From contig NZ_CP118270.1 of the NCBI RefSeq assembly GCF_028771845.1, positions 4,216,001 to 4,280,000 on the forward strand: 64,000 bases of DNA, written 5' to 3'. The translations under genes were made by a program, and so were the position numbers. The stretch comes from Paenibacillus marchantiae. GTDB taxonomy: Bacteria; Bacillota; Bacilli; Paenibacillales; Paenibacillaceae. This document shows, in pieces, positions 1 through 8,056 of the stretch. The notes under the pieces are model-generated. The model made no database searches, was not told the origin of the DNA, and saw only the letters and a program-made list of their open reading frames with translations. Position 1 is the first letter of the stretch, and every line of letters starts with the position of its first letter.

Positions 1-97
1 CGTTATTGCTTCCGGTGCCGTAGTTACAAAAGATGTCCCGGATAACAGGATTGTTGGTGGAAATCCTGCTAGAATCATTAGAGAGATAGAGCTTTAA
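1..97 (+). CDS. Sugar O-acetyltransferase, C-terminal end only (partial)
   Basis: Only the last 31 codons are present; the reading frame enters from the left edge at base 2 and stops with TAA at 95-97. The visible protein contains [20 protein letters not shown], the end of a left-handed beta-helix (hexapeptide repeat) followed by the GNPAR turn and short C-terminal helix typical of maltose/galactoside O-acetyltransferases. It lies 41 bp upstream of a full-length relative with the same ending, so the two may be a duplicated pair or two steps of one sugar-acetylation function. The substrate cannot be judged from this fragment. Confidence 0.8.
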   Translation, partial: VIASGAVVTKDVPDNRIVGGNPARIIREIEL

Positions 98-138
98 TCT
101 ATTCATTTTGGACAGAAGAGTTGGAGGCATAAGAATTC

Positions 139-726
139 ATGACAGAAAAAGAGAAATCACAACTGGGACTACTGTATAATGCGAATTATGACAAAGAATT
201 AATTGATGAGCGGTTGTACGCGAAGGGACTTTGTTACGAGTACAATCAGCTTCATCCAGGCAAGATCTCTGAGAGAGAGGCGCTGCTCAAAAAGTTGCTC
301 GGAAAAACGACGAATCGTTTCCTGATTGAGCAGCCATTTGTATGTGATTACGGCTATAACATTGAAATTGGCGAGAACTTCTATAGCAATCATAATATAG
401 TTATGCTGGATGGAGCTAAAATCCGGTTTGGTGACAACGTTTTTGTTGCTCCGAACTGTGGATTCTACACTGCTGGTCATCCTTATGATGTGGAACAACG
501 TAACGAAGGACTTGAAATTGTAGGTCCCATCACAGTGGGCAATAATGTATGGATTGGTGGCGGCGTGACTGTGCTTGCGGGTGTGACCATTGGAGATAAC
601 ACAATCATCGGTGCAGGAAGTGTAGTTACCAGAGACATTCCTTCGGATGTAATTGCTGCGGGTAATCCATGCAGAGTTATTCGCAAAATAACGGAAGCAG
701 ACAAAACGAAGTATAGAAAAAGCTAA
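139..726 (+). CDS. Maltose/galactoside-type sugar O-acetyltransferase
   Basis: The 195-aa protein has the length and layout of the Maa/LacA family: an N-terminal helical cap (Mac domain, about residues 10-60), then hexapeptide repeats forming a left-handed beta-helix (about 70-180). The catalytic histidine context is visible as YTAGHPYD, and the C-terminal GNPCRVIRK ends the helix. Family members transfer an acetyl group from acetyl-CoA to the 6-hydroxyl of glucose, maltose or galactosides in the cytoplasm, probably as a detoxification step. The start ATG follows GTTGGAGG with a spacing of about 10 nt. It follows the partial acetyltransferase at the window edge and is closed by a hairpin terminator. 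The exact sugar is not determinable. Confidence 0.9.
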   Translation: MTEKEKSQLGLLYNANYDKELIDERLYAKGLCYEYNQLHPGKISEREALLKKLLGKTTNRFLIEQPFVCDYGYNIEIGENFYSNHNIVMLDGAKIRFGDNVFVAPNCGFYTAGHPYDVEQRNEGLEIVGPITVGNNVWIGGGVTVLAGVTIGDNTIIGAGSVVTRDIPSDVIAAGNPCRVIRKITEADKTKYRKS

Positions 727-753
727 CACAAATGTATACGAACCCTCAGAATG

Positions 754-780
754 CCCGATGTTTTTTCATCGGGTGTTTTT
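754..780 (+). terminator. Rho-independent terminator after the acetyltransferase
   Basis: CCCGATG pairs with CATCGGG around a T-rich loop and is followed by TGTTTTT. It lies 28 bp after the acetyltransferase stop and separates it from the ROK gene. Confidence 0.85.
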
Positions 781-843
781 AAACCCTTTGGAGATATTGT
801 ATAGTTACTACATTGGAGAAGAAACTATGGAGTAGGGGTGCTT

Positions 844-1848
844 ATGAAAATAGCGAACGCGTATTTGATGAAAGAAATTAATATAAACCATGTACGCCAG
901 GTCATGAAACGGGTAGAAACAGCAACGAAGCCACAACTGGCCTCCTTGACCAAGCTCAGTGTAGTAACCGTCAATTCACTGGTCAAAGAGTTGTGTGAAC
1001 TGGGTGAACTGTTTGAGGACGAGACAGTACCTTCCAACGGGGGGAGACCTGCATTAACCTACAGATATAATTACGATTTTAGCTTGGCTTTGGTCATGTA
1101 TATCAACGAAAAGCAGGGGCAGGATCTGATCACAGCCACTGTCATTAACTTAGAGGATAACATGGTGTTCAGAGAAGAATATACGATGCCCGCCTTTGAC
1201 CAGAGACACTTCTATGAAATCATTGGGAACGTACTAGCTCAACATGCTTCCATTAAAGTCATCGGTATCGGTATTCCGGGGCAAACCGTGAATGGAGAAA
1301 TTACGGTGAGCAGTCACCGGCAGTTAGAAGGTGTCCGCATGATTGAAGATCTTGAAGCACAGTTCGGATTACCAGTCATGGTGGAAAATGATGTGAACGC
1401 TGCAATTAGCGGATATTGCGCAAAAAGAGAGTTAGACGAGGATCAGTGTGTCATCGGAATTTATTTTCCAACCAAATATCCTCCAGGCATGGGCATTTAT
1501 GTGGACGGTAAAGTGATCAAAGGAAAACGTGGCATGGCCGGGGAAGTCAAATACCTTCCTATGGGAATTGATTGGTATGATACAGTGGAAAAGGAAGCGT
1601 TTATTGCAACGGTATGCAAAATGATTCAAATAATAAATGCGATTCTTGCTCCAGACCAGGTGGTGATTTATCAGAAGATGGTTGAAGAAGATGCAGTGGT
1701 TCAAGCGTGGCAAATGTATCAAGGCGATCTGTCGATGCCATCTTATCCTGACATCATTCTGATCGATTCCTTCCAGGAAGACTTTGAAGCAGGGATGCGA
1801 TGGTTAACATTGAAAGCATTGGAACCGGACCTGGTCCAATTCAACTGA
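844..1848 (+). CDS. ROK-family transcriptional regulator
   Basis: A 334-aa protein with an N-terminal winged helix (about residues 10-65, with KPQLASLTKLSVVTVNSLVK as the recognition region and GGRPA closing the wing) and a ROK ATPase-like domain (GIGIPG, then MVENDVNAA). Family regulators repress sugar genes and sense the sugar or sugar phosphate. The usual ROK zinc motif (CGCGxxGCxE) is absent after GMAGE, where the protein reads VKYLPMGIDWYD, and it is shorter than a typical NagC/XylR protein. It is therefore probably a regulator without kinase activity. A GTG lies at 838, but the AGGGG site at 834-838 fits ATG 844 better. The target is unknown; the neighbouring acetyltransferases and GH1 gene are possible. 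Confidence 0.8.
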   Translation: MKIANAYLMKEININHVRQVMKRVETATKPQLASLTKLSVVTVNSLVKELCELGELFEDETVPSNGGRPALTYRYNYDFSLALVMYINEKQGQDLITATVINLEDNMVFREEYTMPAFDQRHFYEIIGNVLAQHASIKVIGIGIPGQTVNGEITVSSHRQLEGVRMIEDLEAQFGLPVMVENDVNAAISGYCAKRELDEDQCVIGIYFPTKYPPGMGIYVDGKVIKGKRGMAGEVKYLPMGIDWYDTVEKEAFIATVCKMIQIINAILAPDQVVIYQKMVEEDAVVQAWQMYQGDLSMPSYPDIILIDSFQEDFEAGMRWLTLKALEPDLVQFN

Positions 1849-1861
1849 AGACGGACTCCCG

Positions 1862-1940
1862 TAATAATAAAAATCCCTCAGCAGAAAACAATACATCATC
1901 ACATTGTATACCAATGCATGTCCTTGTTTTCTGCTGGGGG
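1862..1940 (-). terminator. Long-stem terminator for the GH1 gene
   Basis: A 17-nt arm (1875-1891) and its near-perfect complement (1924-1940, one G-T pair) flank a 32-nt loop. On the minus strand the stem is followed by ATTTTTATTATT, so it ends the minus-strand glucosidase transcript. It may also stop the converging ROK transcript. Confidence 0.7.
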
Positions 1941-1977
1941 AGAGCAGGAATGCACCTGCTACAGCTGTAACAATTCC

Positions 1978-3506
<1,529 letters not shown>

Positions 3507-3577
3507 GTTTTACTTTTTATTTATTTTGAGGCAAACTGTAAATCATCATAGAAAGTCAGCAAGAAAGGAGACTTCAT

Positions 3578-4546
3578 GTGTCCAAGTTCGATGAAATTAT
3601 GAAGCTGTCCGGCTACTCGAAGGCCACGGTGTCCAGAGTAATTAATCATTCACCACATGTGAGTGACGAGGCCCGGCAGAAAATAACGCAAATCATGAAA
3701 CAGCTCAACTATATCCCGAACCGAAATGCCGTTTCGTTATCTACCGGACAGACCAAGCAAATTGGAATTGTCACATCCGCAACCAACGAAATTATTATTA
3801 CGTTCATGAATCAATTCATTGATACAGCGATGGATTATGGATTCCAGACCCTGATCTATACTTCGCGTGGAGATAAAGAGATTGAATTGCAGGCGTTCGA
3901 GGATCTGCGGAGTAAACGAGTAGATGGACTGGTGATTATGACCTGTGTCAATCATCCAGACAAACTGAAAGCCTATTGCGAGTATGGTCCGATTGTATCT
4001 TGGCAGCGGATGGGAGATGACGAAATTCCGTCAGTGGCTATGGATCAGGCGCAAGGCTACAAGCTGGCTCTTGAACATCTGGTGTCCAAAGGATATACCC
4101 GCATTGCCAATGCCTTTGGCAGAGCAGAAAGTCTGAATACCCAGAGTCGGCGTGAAGCCTATGAATCATTTATGGAAGATAAGGGTCTGCCTGTATTACG
4201 TGAAGCTTATCAATATTCCGTGTTCAGTTCGTCTGACGGAGAAGAGGCGATGCGAAGAATGGCAAGTGGGCCAGAACTTCCTCAAGCGGTGTTATGTTCG
4301 AATGATTATGCAGCAATCGGAATCTGGTCCGAAGCACGCAAACAGAATATACAAGTTCCCGAACAACTTGCTATTGTTGGTTTCGATGACATTGAGTTGT
4401 CGCGTGTGCTTGGAATAACAACCATACATAATCCAATTGCAGAACAAGCTACGCAGGCCTTTCATCGATTATGGGCCGTCCTTGGCAAGCAGGAGCTACA
4501 GCCTCAGCAATTGGAATTTCAACTGATAGAACGTGCAACCACCTAA
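3578..4546 (+). CDS. LacI-family transcriptional regulator
   Basis: A 322-aa protein. Residues 1-55 are a LacI helix-turn-helix (MKLSGYSKATVSRVINHS) plus hinge (LNYIPNRNAVSLSTGQTKQIGIV), followed by a periplasmic-binding-protein-like sensor domain ending in the typical IVGFDDIELS and TTIHNPI segments. The start is GTG at 3578, set by AAAGGAG at 3564-3570; an overlapping ATG at 3576 is out of frame and stops after a few codons. It is transcribed away from the GH1 gene and is the natural candidate for its repressor, responding to a beta-glucoside or its phosphate. The effector is an inference from context. Confidence 0.92.
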   Translation: MSKFDEIMKLSGYSKATVSRVINHSPHVSDEARQKITQIMKQLNYIPNRNAVSLSTGQTKQIGIVTSATNEIIITFMNQFIDTAMDYGFQTLIYTSRGDKEIELQAFEDLRSKRVDGLVIMTCVNHPDKLKAYCEYGPIVSWQRMGDDEIPSVAMDQAQGYKLALEHLVSKGYTRIANAFGRAESLNTQSRREAYESFMEDKGLPVLREAYQYSVFSSSDGEEAMRRMASGPELPQAVLCSNDYAAIGIWSEARKQNIQVPEQLAIVGFDDIELSRVLGITTIHNPIAEQATQAFHRLWAVLGKQELQPQQLEFQLIERATT

Positions 4547-4627
4547 ATTTTTTTGGGGAAAAGCACATCATTGCATACGAATTCTTACACCATTTAGAGA
4601 ACGTAGCATAGCAAAGGAGGGATCGCT

Positions 4628-5836
4628 ATGGCACGTGTTTTATTTATTAACGGTGGATCAGAGGGGCATGTCAATCCAACGATTGGCGTCGTACAAGAGC
4701 TTATTTCACGCGGGGAAGAGGTCGTGTACTTCACTATAGAAGCTTATCGGGAACGTATGGAAAAGACGGGGGCTATAGTCCGAACCTTTGACGGTCAAAA
4801 ATTCATTAAAGCCTTTGTCTCAGGTGGCAGAGATTATGTGCTCGAGCGAGTCAACGGTCTTTTACTTACGGCAGATATCGTCATTCCGAGCGTGCTTGAA
4901 CAGATCCAGGGTGAACATTTTGACTACATCATCCATGATTCTATGTTTGGCTGCGGACGTTTGTTTGCGCAAATTTTGAAGCTGCCTGCAATTAATTCAT
5001 GCACTTCTTTTGCGCAGACCGAAGAATCTTTCGATCATTTGATGCAACACTTTTTCTTAAATGTTCCTACCGAAATCGCCCAACCTATAAACGATACATT
5101 CCATAGCCTGACGATCAGGTTACAGGAAAAATATGATGTGGAGATTGCTTCTCCCTACGAAGTGTTTTGCAATCCCGCGCCGCTTACCATCGTATATACA
5201 ACAAGGGAATTCCAGCCTTATGGAGATGCATTCGACCACACGTATCATTTTGTAGGTCCGTCCATCTTCTCGCGATTAACGCATGAAGACTTCGACCTGA
5301 CAGCAATTAAAGGGAAAAGACCTATTTACATTTCACTGGGTACAATTTTTAACCAAGCTCTTGATTTCTATAAGCTTTGCTTGGAAGCATTGGGGAATAC
5401 CGATCATACAATCGTCATGTCTGTAGGGGATAGAACACAAATTACGGATCTGGGAGAAATTCCGGGGAATTTTATGGTTAAACGTTATGTTCCACAAATG
5501 GATGTATTGCAGTCCGCTAAATTATTTATTACACATGGCGGGATGAACAGTACCAATGAAGGTTTATATTATGGGGTTCCCCTCATTATATTCCCTCAAA
5601 GCGCGGATCAGCCGATCATCGCAGAGCAGGTTGTTAGTAGAGGAGCAGGTATCAGTTTACAAATGCAAACCTTGACTGCCAGTCAGCTGCGTGAAGCTGT
5701 GGATCATGTGTTGAGCGCTCCTTCTTTTGAGAAAGCTGCTGCGAATTTGAGGGAATCCTTTCGAAAATCAGGCGGATATCATTATGCTGTTGATGCGATT
5801 TTTGAATTTAAGACTCAACATTTCATTCACGTATAG
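4628..5836 (+). CDS. Macrolide-type family 1 glycosyltransferase
   Basis: A 402-aa GT1 enzyme with a GT-B fold. The N-terminal acceptor domain begins ARVLFINGGSEGHVNPTIGV; the C-terminal donor-binding signature is FITHGGMNSTNEGLYYGVPL followed by FPQSADQP, the nucleotide-sugar motif of the MGT/YjiC/YojK group. These soluble enzymes transfer glucose from UDP-glucose to macrolides, flavonoids or other hydroxylated small molecules, so it may inactivate an antibiotic or decorate a metabolite. AGGAGG precedes the ATG. It starts 81 bp after the LacI gene and stands alone. The acceptor is unknown. Confidence 0.88.
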   Translation: MARVLFINGGSEGHVNPTIGVVQELISRGEEVVYFTIEAYRERMEKTGAIVRTFDGQKFIKAFVSGGRDYVLERVNGLLLTADIVIPSVLEQIQGEHFDYIIHDSMFGCGRLFAQILKLPAINSCTSFAQTEESFDHLMQHFFLNVPTEIAQPINDTFHSLTIRLQEKYDVEIASPYEVFCNPAPLTIVYTTREFQPYGDAFDHTYHFVGPSIFSRLTHEDFDLTAIKGKRPIYISLGTIFNQALDFYKLCLEALGNTDHTIVMSVGDRTQITDLGEIPGNFMVKRYVPQMDVLQSAKLFITHGGMNSTNEGLYYGVPLIIFPQSADQPIIAEQVVSRGAGISLQMQTLTASQLREAVDHVLSAPSFEKAAANLRESFRKSGGYHYAVDAIFEFKTQHFIHV

Positions 5837-6012
5837 TTCAGTCATTAATTATTCAAAATTGAAGCATTTCCGGACCAGAACCATGCGGTATACTGAACAA
5901 GACGTTTCAAGAGAAGCTGCATTATTACAGATGATGTGGCTTCAAGTTGAAACATGTTTTAACAAGTTACACATTTCACAAACTAGCCGCTGGAAAGGTG
6001 AGATTGAACAGG

Positions 6013-6306
6013 ATGAAGACAGTGACGGGTCGATTCAGAATTGCAGGCATTTGGGAAGGTGTATCATTGCTGCTGTTGATTTTTATAGCCATGCCGCTAA
6101 AATATTTAGCCGATATGTCTTCCCCAGTAATGATTATGGGTATGATTCACGGTATTCTTTTTCCGCTATATCTAATTACACTTGTGCATTTGGCAGTTGT
6201 GAAGAAGTGGAAAGCTTCACGCTGGTTCATGGGATTGGTAGCAGGCTTATTGCCTTTTGGAACATTTGTATTCGAATCCTATCTTCGCAAGAGGGATTGG
6301 AAGTAA
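6013..6306 (+). CDS. Small DUF3817 (YdzA-like) membrane protein
   Basis: A 97-aa protein with three predicted membrane segments (IWEGVSLLLLIFIAMPLKYL, then a second starting MIMGMIHGILFPLYL, then a third containing MGLVAGLLPFGTFVFE). The GRFRIAGIWEG start, the central H and the terminal GTFVFE pattern fit DUF3817, a bacterial integral membrane family of unknown function. The frame is open upstream to 5947, but ATG 6013 is preferred because AAAGGTGA lies at 5994-6001 and the family motif begins a few residues later. A longer overlapping frame (5784-6380) has no family features. Confidence 0.78.
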   Translation: MKTVTGRFRIAGIWEGVSLLLLIFIAMPLKYLADMSSPVMIMGMIHGILFPLYLITLVHLAVVKKWKASRWFMGLVAGLLPFGTFVFESYLRKRDWK

Positions 6307-6334
6307 AGATTGCTGAAAAGAACAATGACAATGA

Positions 6335-6386
6335 CAGCAGGCGACCAACCTGGATGTTATCCGAACTGGTCGCCTGCTGATTTTCT
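6335..6386 (+). terminator. Hairpin terminator after the DUF3817 gene
   Basis: CAGCAGGCGACCA (6335-6347) pairs perfectly with TGGTCGCCTGCTG (6367-6379) and is followed by ATTTTCTG. It also lies just beyond the 3' end of the minus-strand peptide gene. Confidence 0.75.
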
Positions 6387-6419
6387 GTACAAATTCTTTC
6401 TTGGAAAGAGTGCGAACGC

Positions 6420-6563
6420 TTATTTTACGGTGCCTTGCTGACGATCTGATAGCAGGCTAACTCCAATATCACCAGAGGCATCAGATGCAGATGCAGGTGC
6501 ATACGCGGAGAAGGAGATAACAGCAATCAGGGCAGTAAGCAGAAAAACAAATGATTTTTTCAT
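6420..6563 (-). CDS. Small secreted peptide, candidate Phr-like pheromone precursor
   Basis: A 47-codon ORF. The start is well defined: AAAAGAGG (6578-6571) lies 7 nt before the ATG. The protein begins MKKSFVFLLTALIAVISFSA, a positively charged and hydrophobic signal peptide, and a likely cleavage region APASA follows. The remaining 20 or so residues are polar and end in LLSDRQQGTVK. A short secreted precursor with an Arg-containing, Gly/Thr-ending segment near the C-terminus is the layout of Bacillus Phr quorum-sensing propeptides, which are exported, trimmed to five or six residues and re-imported through Opp. No Rap-type TPR gene is beside it, so the Phr reading is inference; a small secreted protein of another kind is possible. 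Confidence 0.65.
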   Translation of the reverse strand: MKKSFVFLLTALIAVISFSAYAPASASDASGDIGVSLLSDRQQGTVK

Positions 6564-6657
6564 ACAAAAACCTCTTTTCATTTGGGATGATCTTCCAACT
6601 TCATTTTAATGCAGATAGGCTGTGTTTGAAAAGAAAATGTTTAGGTGAGTGCGAGAT

Positions 6658-6702
6658 TTGTACAGTCAATCATTCGTGATAAACTATAGTTTAACTATAG
6701 TT
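6658..6702 (+). promoter_or_regulatory. Promoter with perfect palindromic operator before the thioredoxin-like gene
   Basis: AACTATAGTT occurs at 6682-6691 and again at 6693-6702, separated by one T. Each copy is a palindrome and the whole 21-bp block is symmetrical. A plausible -35 (TTGTAC, 6658-6663) and -10 (TAAACT, 6680-6685) place the operator over the -10 and start site, as expected for repression. Size and symmetry fit a dimeric MarR- or TetR-type repressor; the protein is unknown. Confidence 0.6.
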
Positions 6703-6729
6703 GCCAACTGACCGAAAGGGATGACCCTT

Positions 6730-7083
6730 ATGAAAGAGCTCCATACTTTAACATCCATAGAAATGATCGAAGAAATGATTAAGCAACATGAATTGGTTTT
6801 TTTGTACGTATCACGGCCAGAGTGCAGTGTATGTCACGCCTTACTCCCTAAGATTAGGGAGTTACTTGAACCGTATCCAATGGTGCACTTGGCCCACATC
6901 AATGCTAACCAAGTGGAAGAGGTGGCGTCCAGGTTTCTTATTTTCACAGTTCCCACGATGATTATGTTGGTGGAGCAGAAGGAGTATATTCGAGCCGATC
7001 GTTTTGTTCGCTTTGATCGATTGGAAGAGCAGGTACAACAAATTTATCGTATGTACACCCAGAATGGGGAATTAGAAGCATGA
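6730..7083 (+). CDS. Thioredoxin-like protein
   Basis: A 117-aa thioredoxin-fold protein. The active-site region is YVSRPECSVCHALLPK (CxxC as CSVC at about residues 31-34) and the conserved cis-proline loop is FTVPTMIM. There is no signal peptide, so it acts in the cytoplasm as a thiol-disulfide reductase or thiol sensor. The CSVC centre differs from the WCGPC of housekeeping thioredoxins and resembles YtpP/YdbP-type accessory thioredoxins. ATG 6721 directly abuts AAAGGG and is too close; ATG 6730 has correct spacing. It is monocistronic, with a strong palindromic operator upstream that suggests a stress-inducible gene. Confidence 0.82.
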   Translation: MKELHTLTSIEMIEEMIKQHELVFLYVSRPECSVCHALLPKIRELLEPYPMVHLAHINANQVEEVASRFLIFTVPTMIMLVEQKEYIRADRFVRFDRLEEQVQQIYRMYTQNGELEA

Positions 7084-7089
7084 TTATCG

Positions 7090-7117
7090 GCAGCTCATAT
7101 ATGAGCTGCTTTTTTTG
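7090..7117 (+). terminator. Terminator after the thioredoxin-like gene
   Basis: GCAGCTCATATATGAGCTGC (7090-7109) is a perfect palindrome followed by seven T residues. Confidence 0.9.
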
Positions 7118-7151
7118 CATAATATGCCATGAACATAGGGTGAACGCTTAT

Positions 7152-7179
7152 ACACGTAGTCCCACTTTGGAATAAAATA
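7152..7179 (+). promoter_or_regulatory. Possible sigma-K-type promoter for the methyltransferase
   Basis: AC at 7152-7153, a 17-nt spacer, then AATAAAATA at 7171-7179, one mismatch from the sigma-K -10 CATANNNTA. The same geometry occurs before the CgeB-like gene at 20055-20082. AT-rich DNA makes chance matches common. Confidence 0.35.
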
Positions 7180-7213
7180 CAGTATTAAATTGTATGAGGA
7201 AGAAGTGAGCGGA

Positions 7214-8053
7214 TTGAGAATCGATTTGGGTAGCGGAAAAAATAAACACCAAAATTGTACGGGAATTGATCGAACAGCATATCCCACGACTAACATTGTT
7301 CACGATATCAATTCGCCCCTCCCGATTGATGATAACTGTGCCACATTTGTGATGTGTTCACACAGCTTGCAATATGTTGATCATTTGCAGCAGGTGATGG
7401 AGGAAATATATAGGATTAGTACACACAAAGCGATTGTCTGTATCGTAGCCCCCTATGCACATGTAACCTCGCATATGGTTAATCCCCATTTCAAGCAGTT
7501 GTTTAATGAATACATGCCCCAATTCTGGACCTCTCAGGTCAATGAAATACATGATGACAAGTCACCTTTGTATAGTTCAGATCGCCTGCAGCTTCAGGAG
7601 GAGACAGTAGAATCCCCTATCGATTTCAGGTTGCTCAACATGGAGTTTTTCTATTTCCCTTCCTATCACGGTTTATACAATGAAACGGAACTGGAACTGT
7701 TACGACACTCCCAACTGAATGTAGCTTATCAGATTATGTATCATCTCCTTGTTGTAAAGCAGCCGATTTCAGATGCCGAAGTTGCTGGATACCAATCAAG
7801 CGAACTGCTGGAGGAGCCGGATTACATCAAAGAGCAAAGAATTCAATATCAGGATCAGGAAGGACTGGAGAAGCCCTTTTATCTGGAACACTTGTCTCCC
7901 ACATTAGGGCAAGAGAAGCGTGAAATACCAGAGAAAAAACTCCCCTTACCGCAACGCAGTAAGAGGAGTGTAGGCACGACAGGTAACCGTCGTTTAAAGT
8001 CCGGACGCAAAAGCAATATGCGATCACCAAAGCGGAAAAAGAAAAGAGATTGA
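7214..8053 (+). CDS. SAM-dependent methyltransferase with basic C-terminal tail
   Basis: A 279-aa class I methyltransferase. The SAM-binding motif is near the start (LRIDLGSGKNK, then GIDR as the acidic strand-2 motif and HDINSPLPIDDN), followed by MCSHSLQYVDHLQQVMEEIYR, the usual post-motif helix of small-molecule or glycan methyltransferases. The last 35 or so residues are Lys/Arg/Ser-rich (KRSVGTTGNRRLKSGRKSN and following) and are not part of the fold. TTG 7190 also opens this frame, but the putative promoter and AGGAAG at 7197-7202 favour TTG 7214. It converges on the DUF11 giant gene with only 3 bp between stops. Its substrate is unknown; a role in surface glycan maturation is inferred from the neighbours. 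Confidence 0.75.
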   Translation: MRIDLGSGKNKHQNCTGIDRTAYPTTNIVHDINSPLPIDDNCATFVMCSHSLQYVDHLQQVMEEIYRISTHKAIVCIVAPYAHVTSHMVNPHFKQLFNEYMPQFWTSQVNEIHDDKSPLYSSDRLQLQEETVESPIDFRLLNMEFFYFPSYHGLYNETELELLRHSQLNVAYQIMYHLLVVKQPISDAEVAGYQSSELLEEPDYIKEQRIQYQDQEGLEKPFYLEHLSPTLGQEKREIPEKKLPLPQRSKRSVGTTGNRRLKSGRKSNMRSPKRKKKRD

Positions 8054-8056
8054 ATT

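Noticed and set aside
199..729. A 176-codon minus-strand frame opposite the acetyltransferase
   Set aside because: It is fully contained in a well-supported gene and has a random composition.
5784..6380. A 198-codon frame overlapping the DUF3817 gene
   Set aside because: It overlaps the glycosyltransferase end and the DUF3817 gene in another frame, has no family features and no good start; the DUF3817 frame has clear membrane helices.
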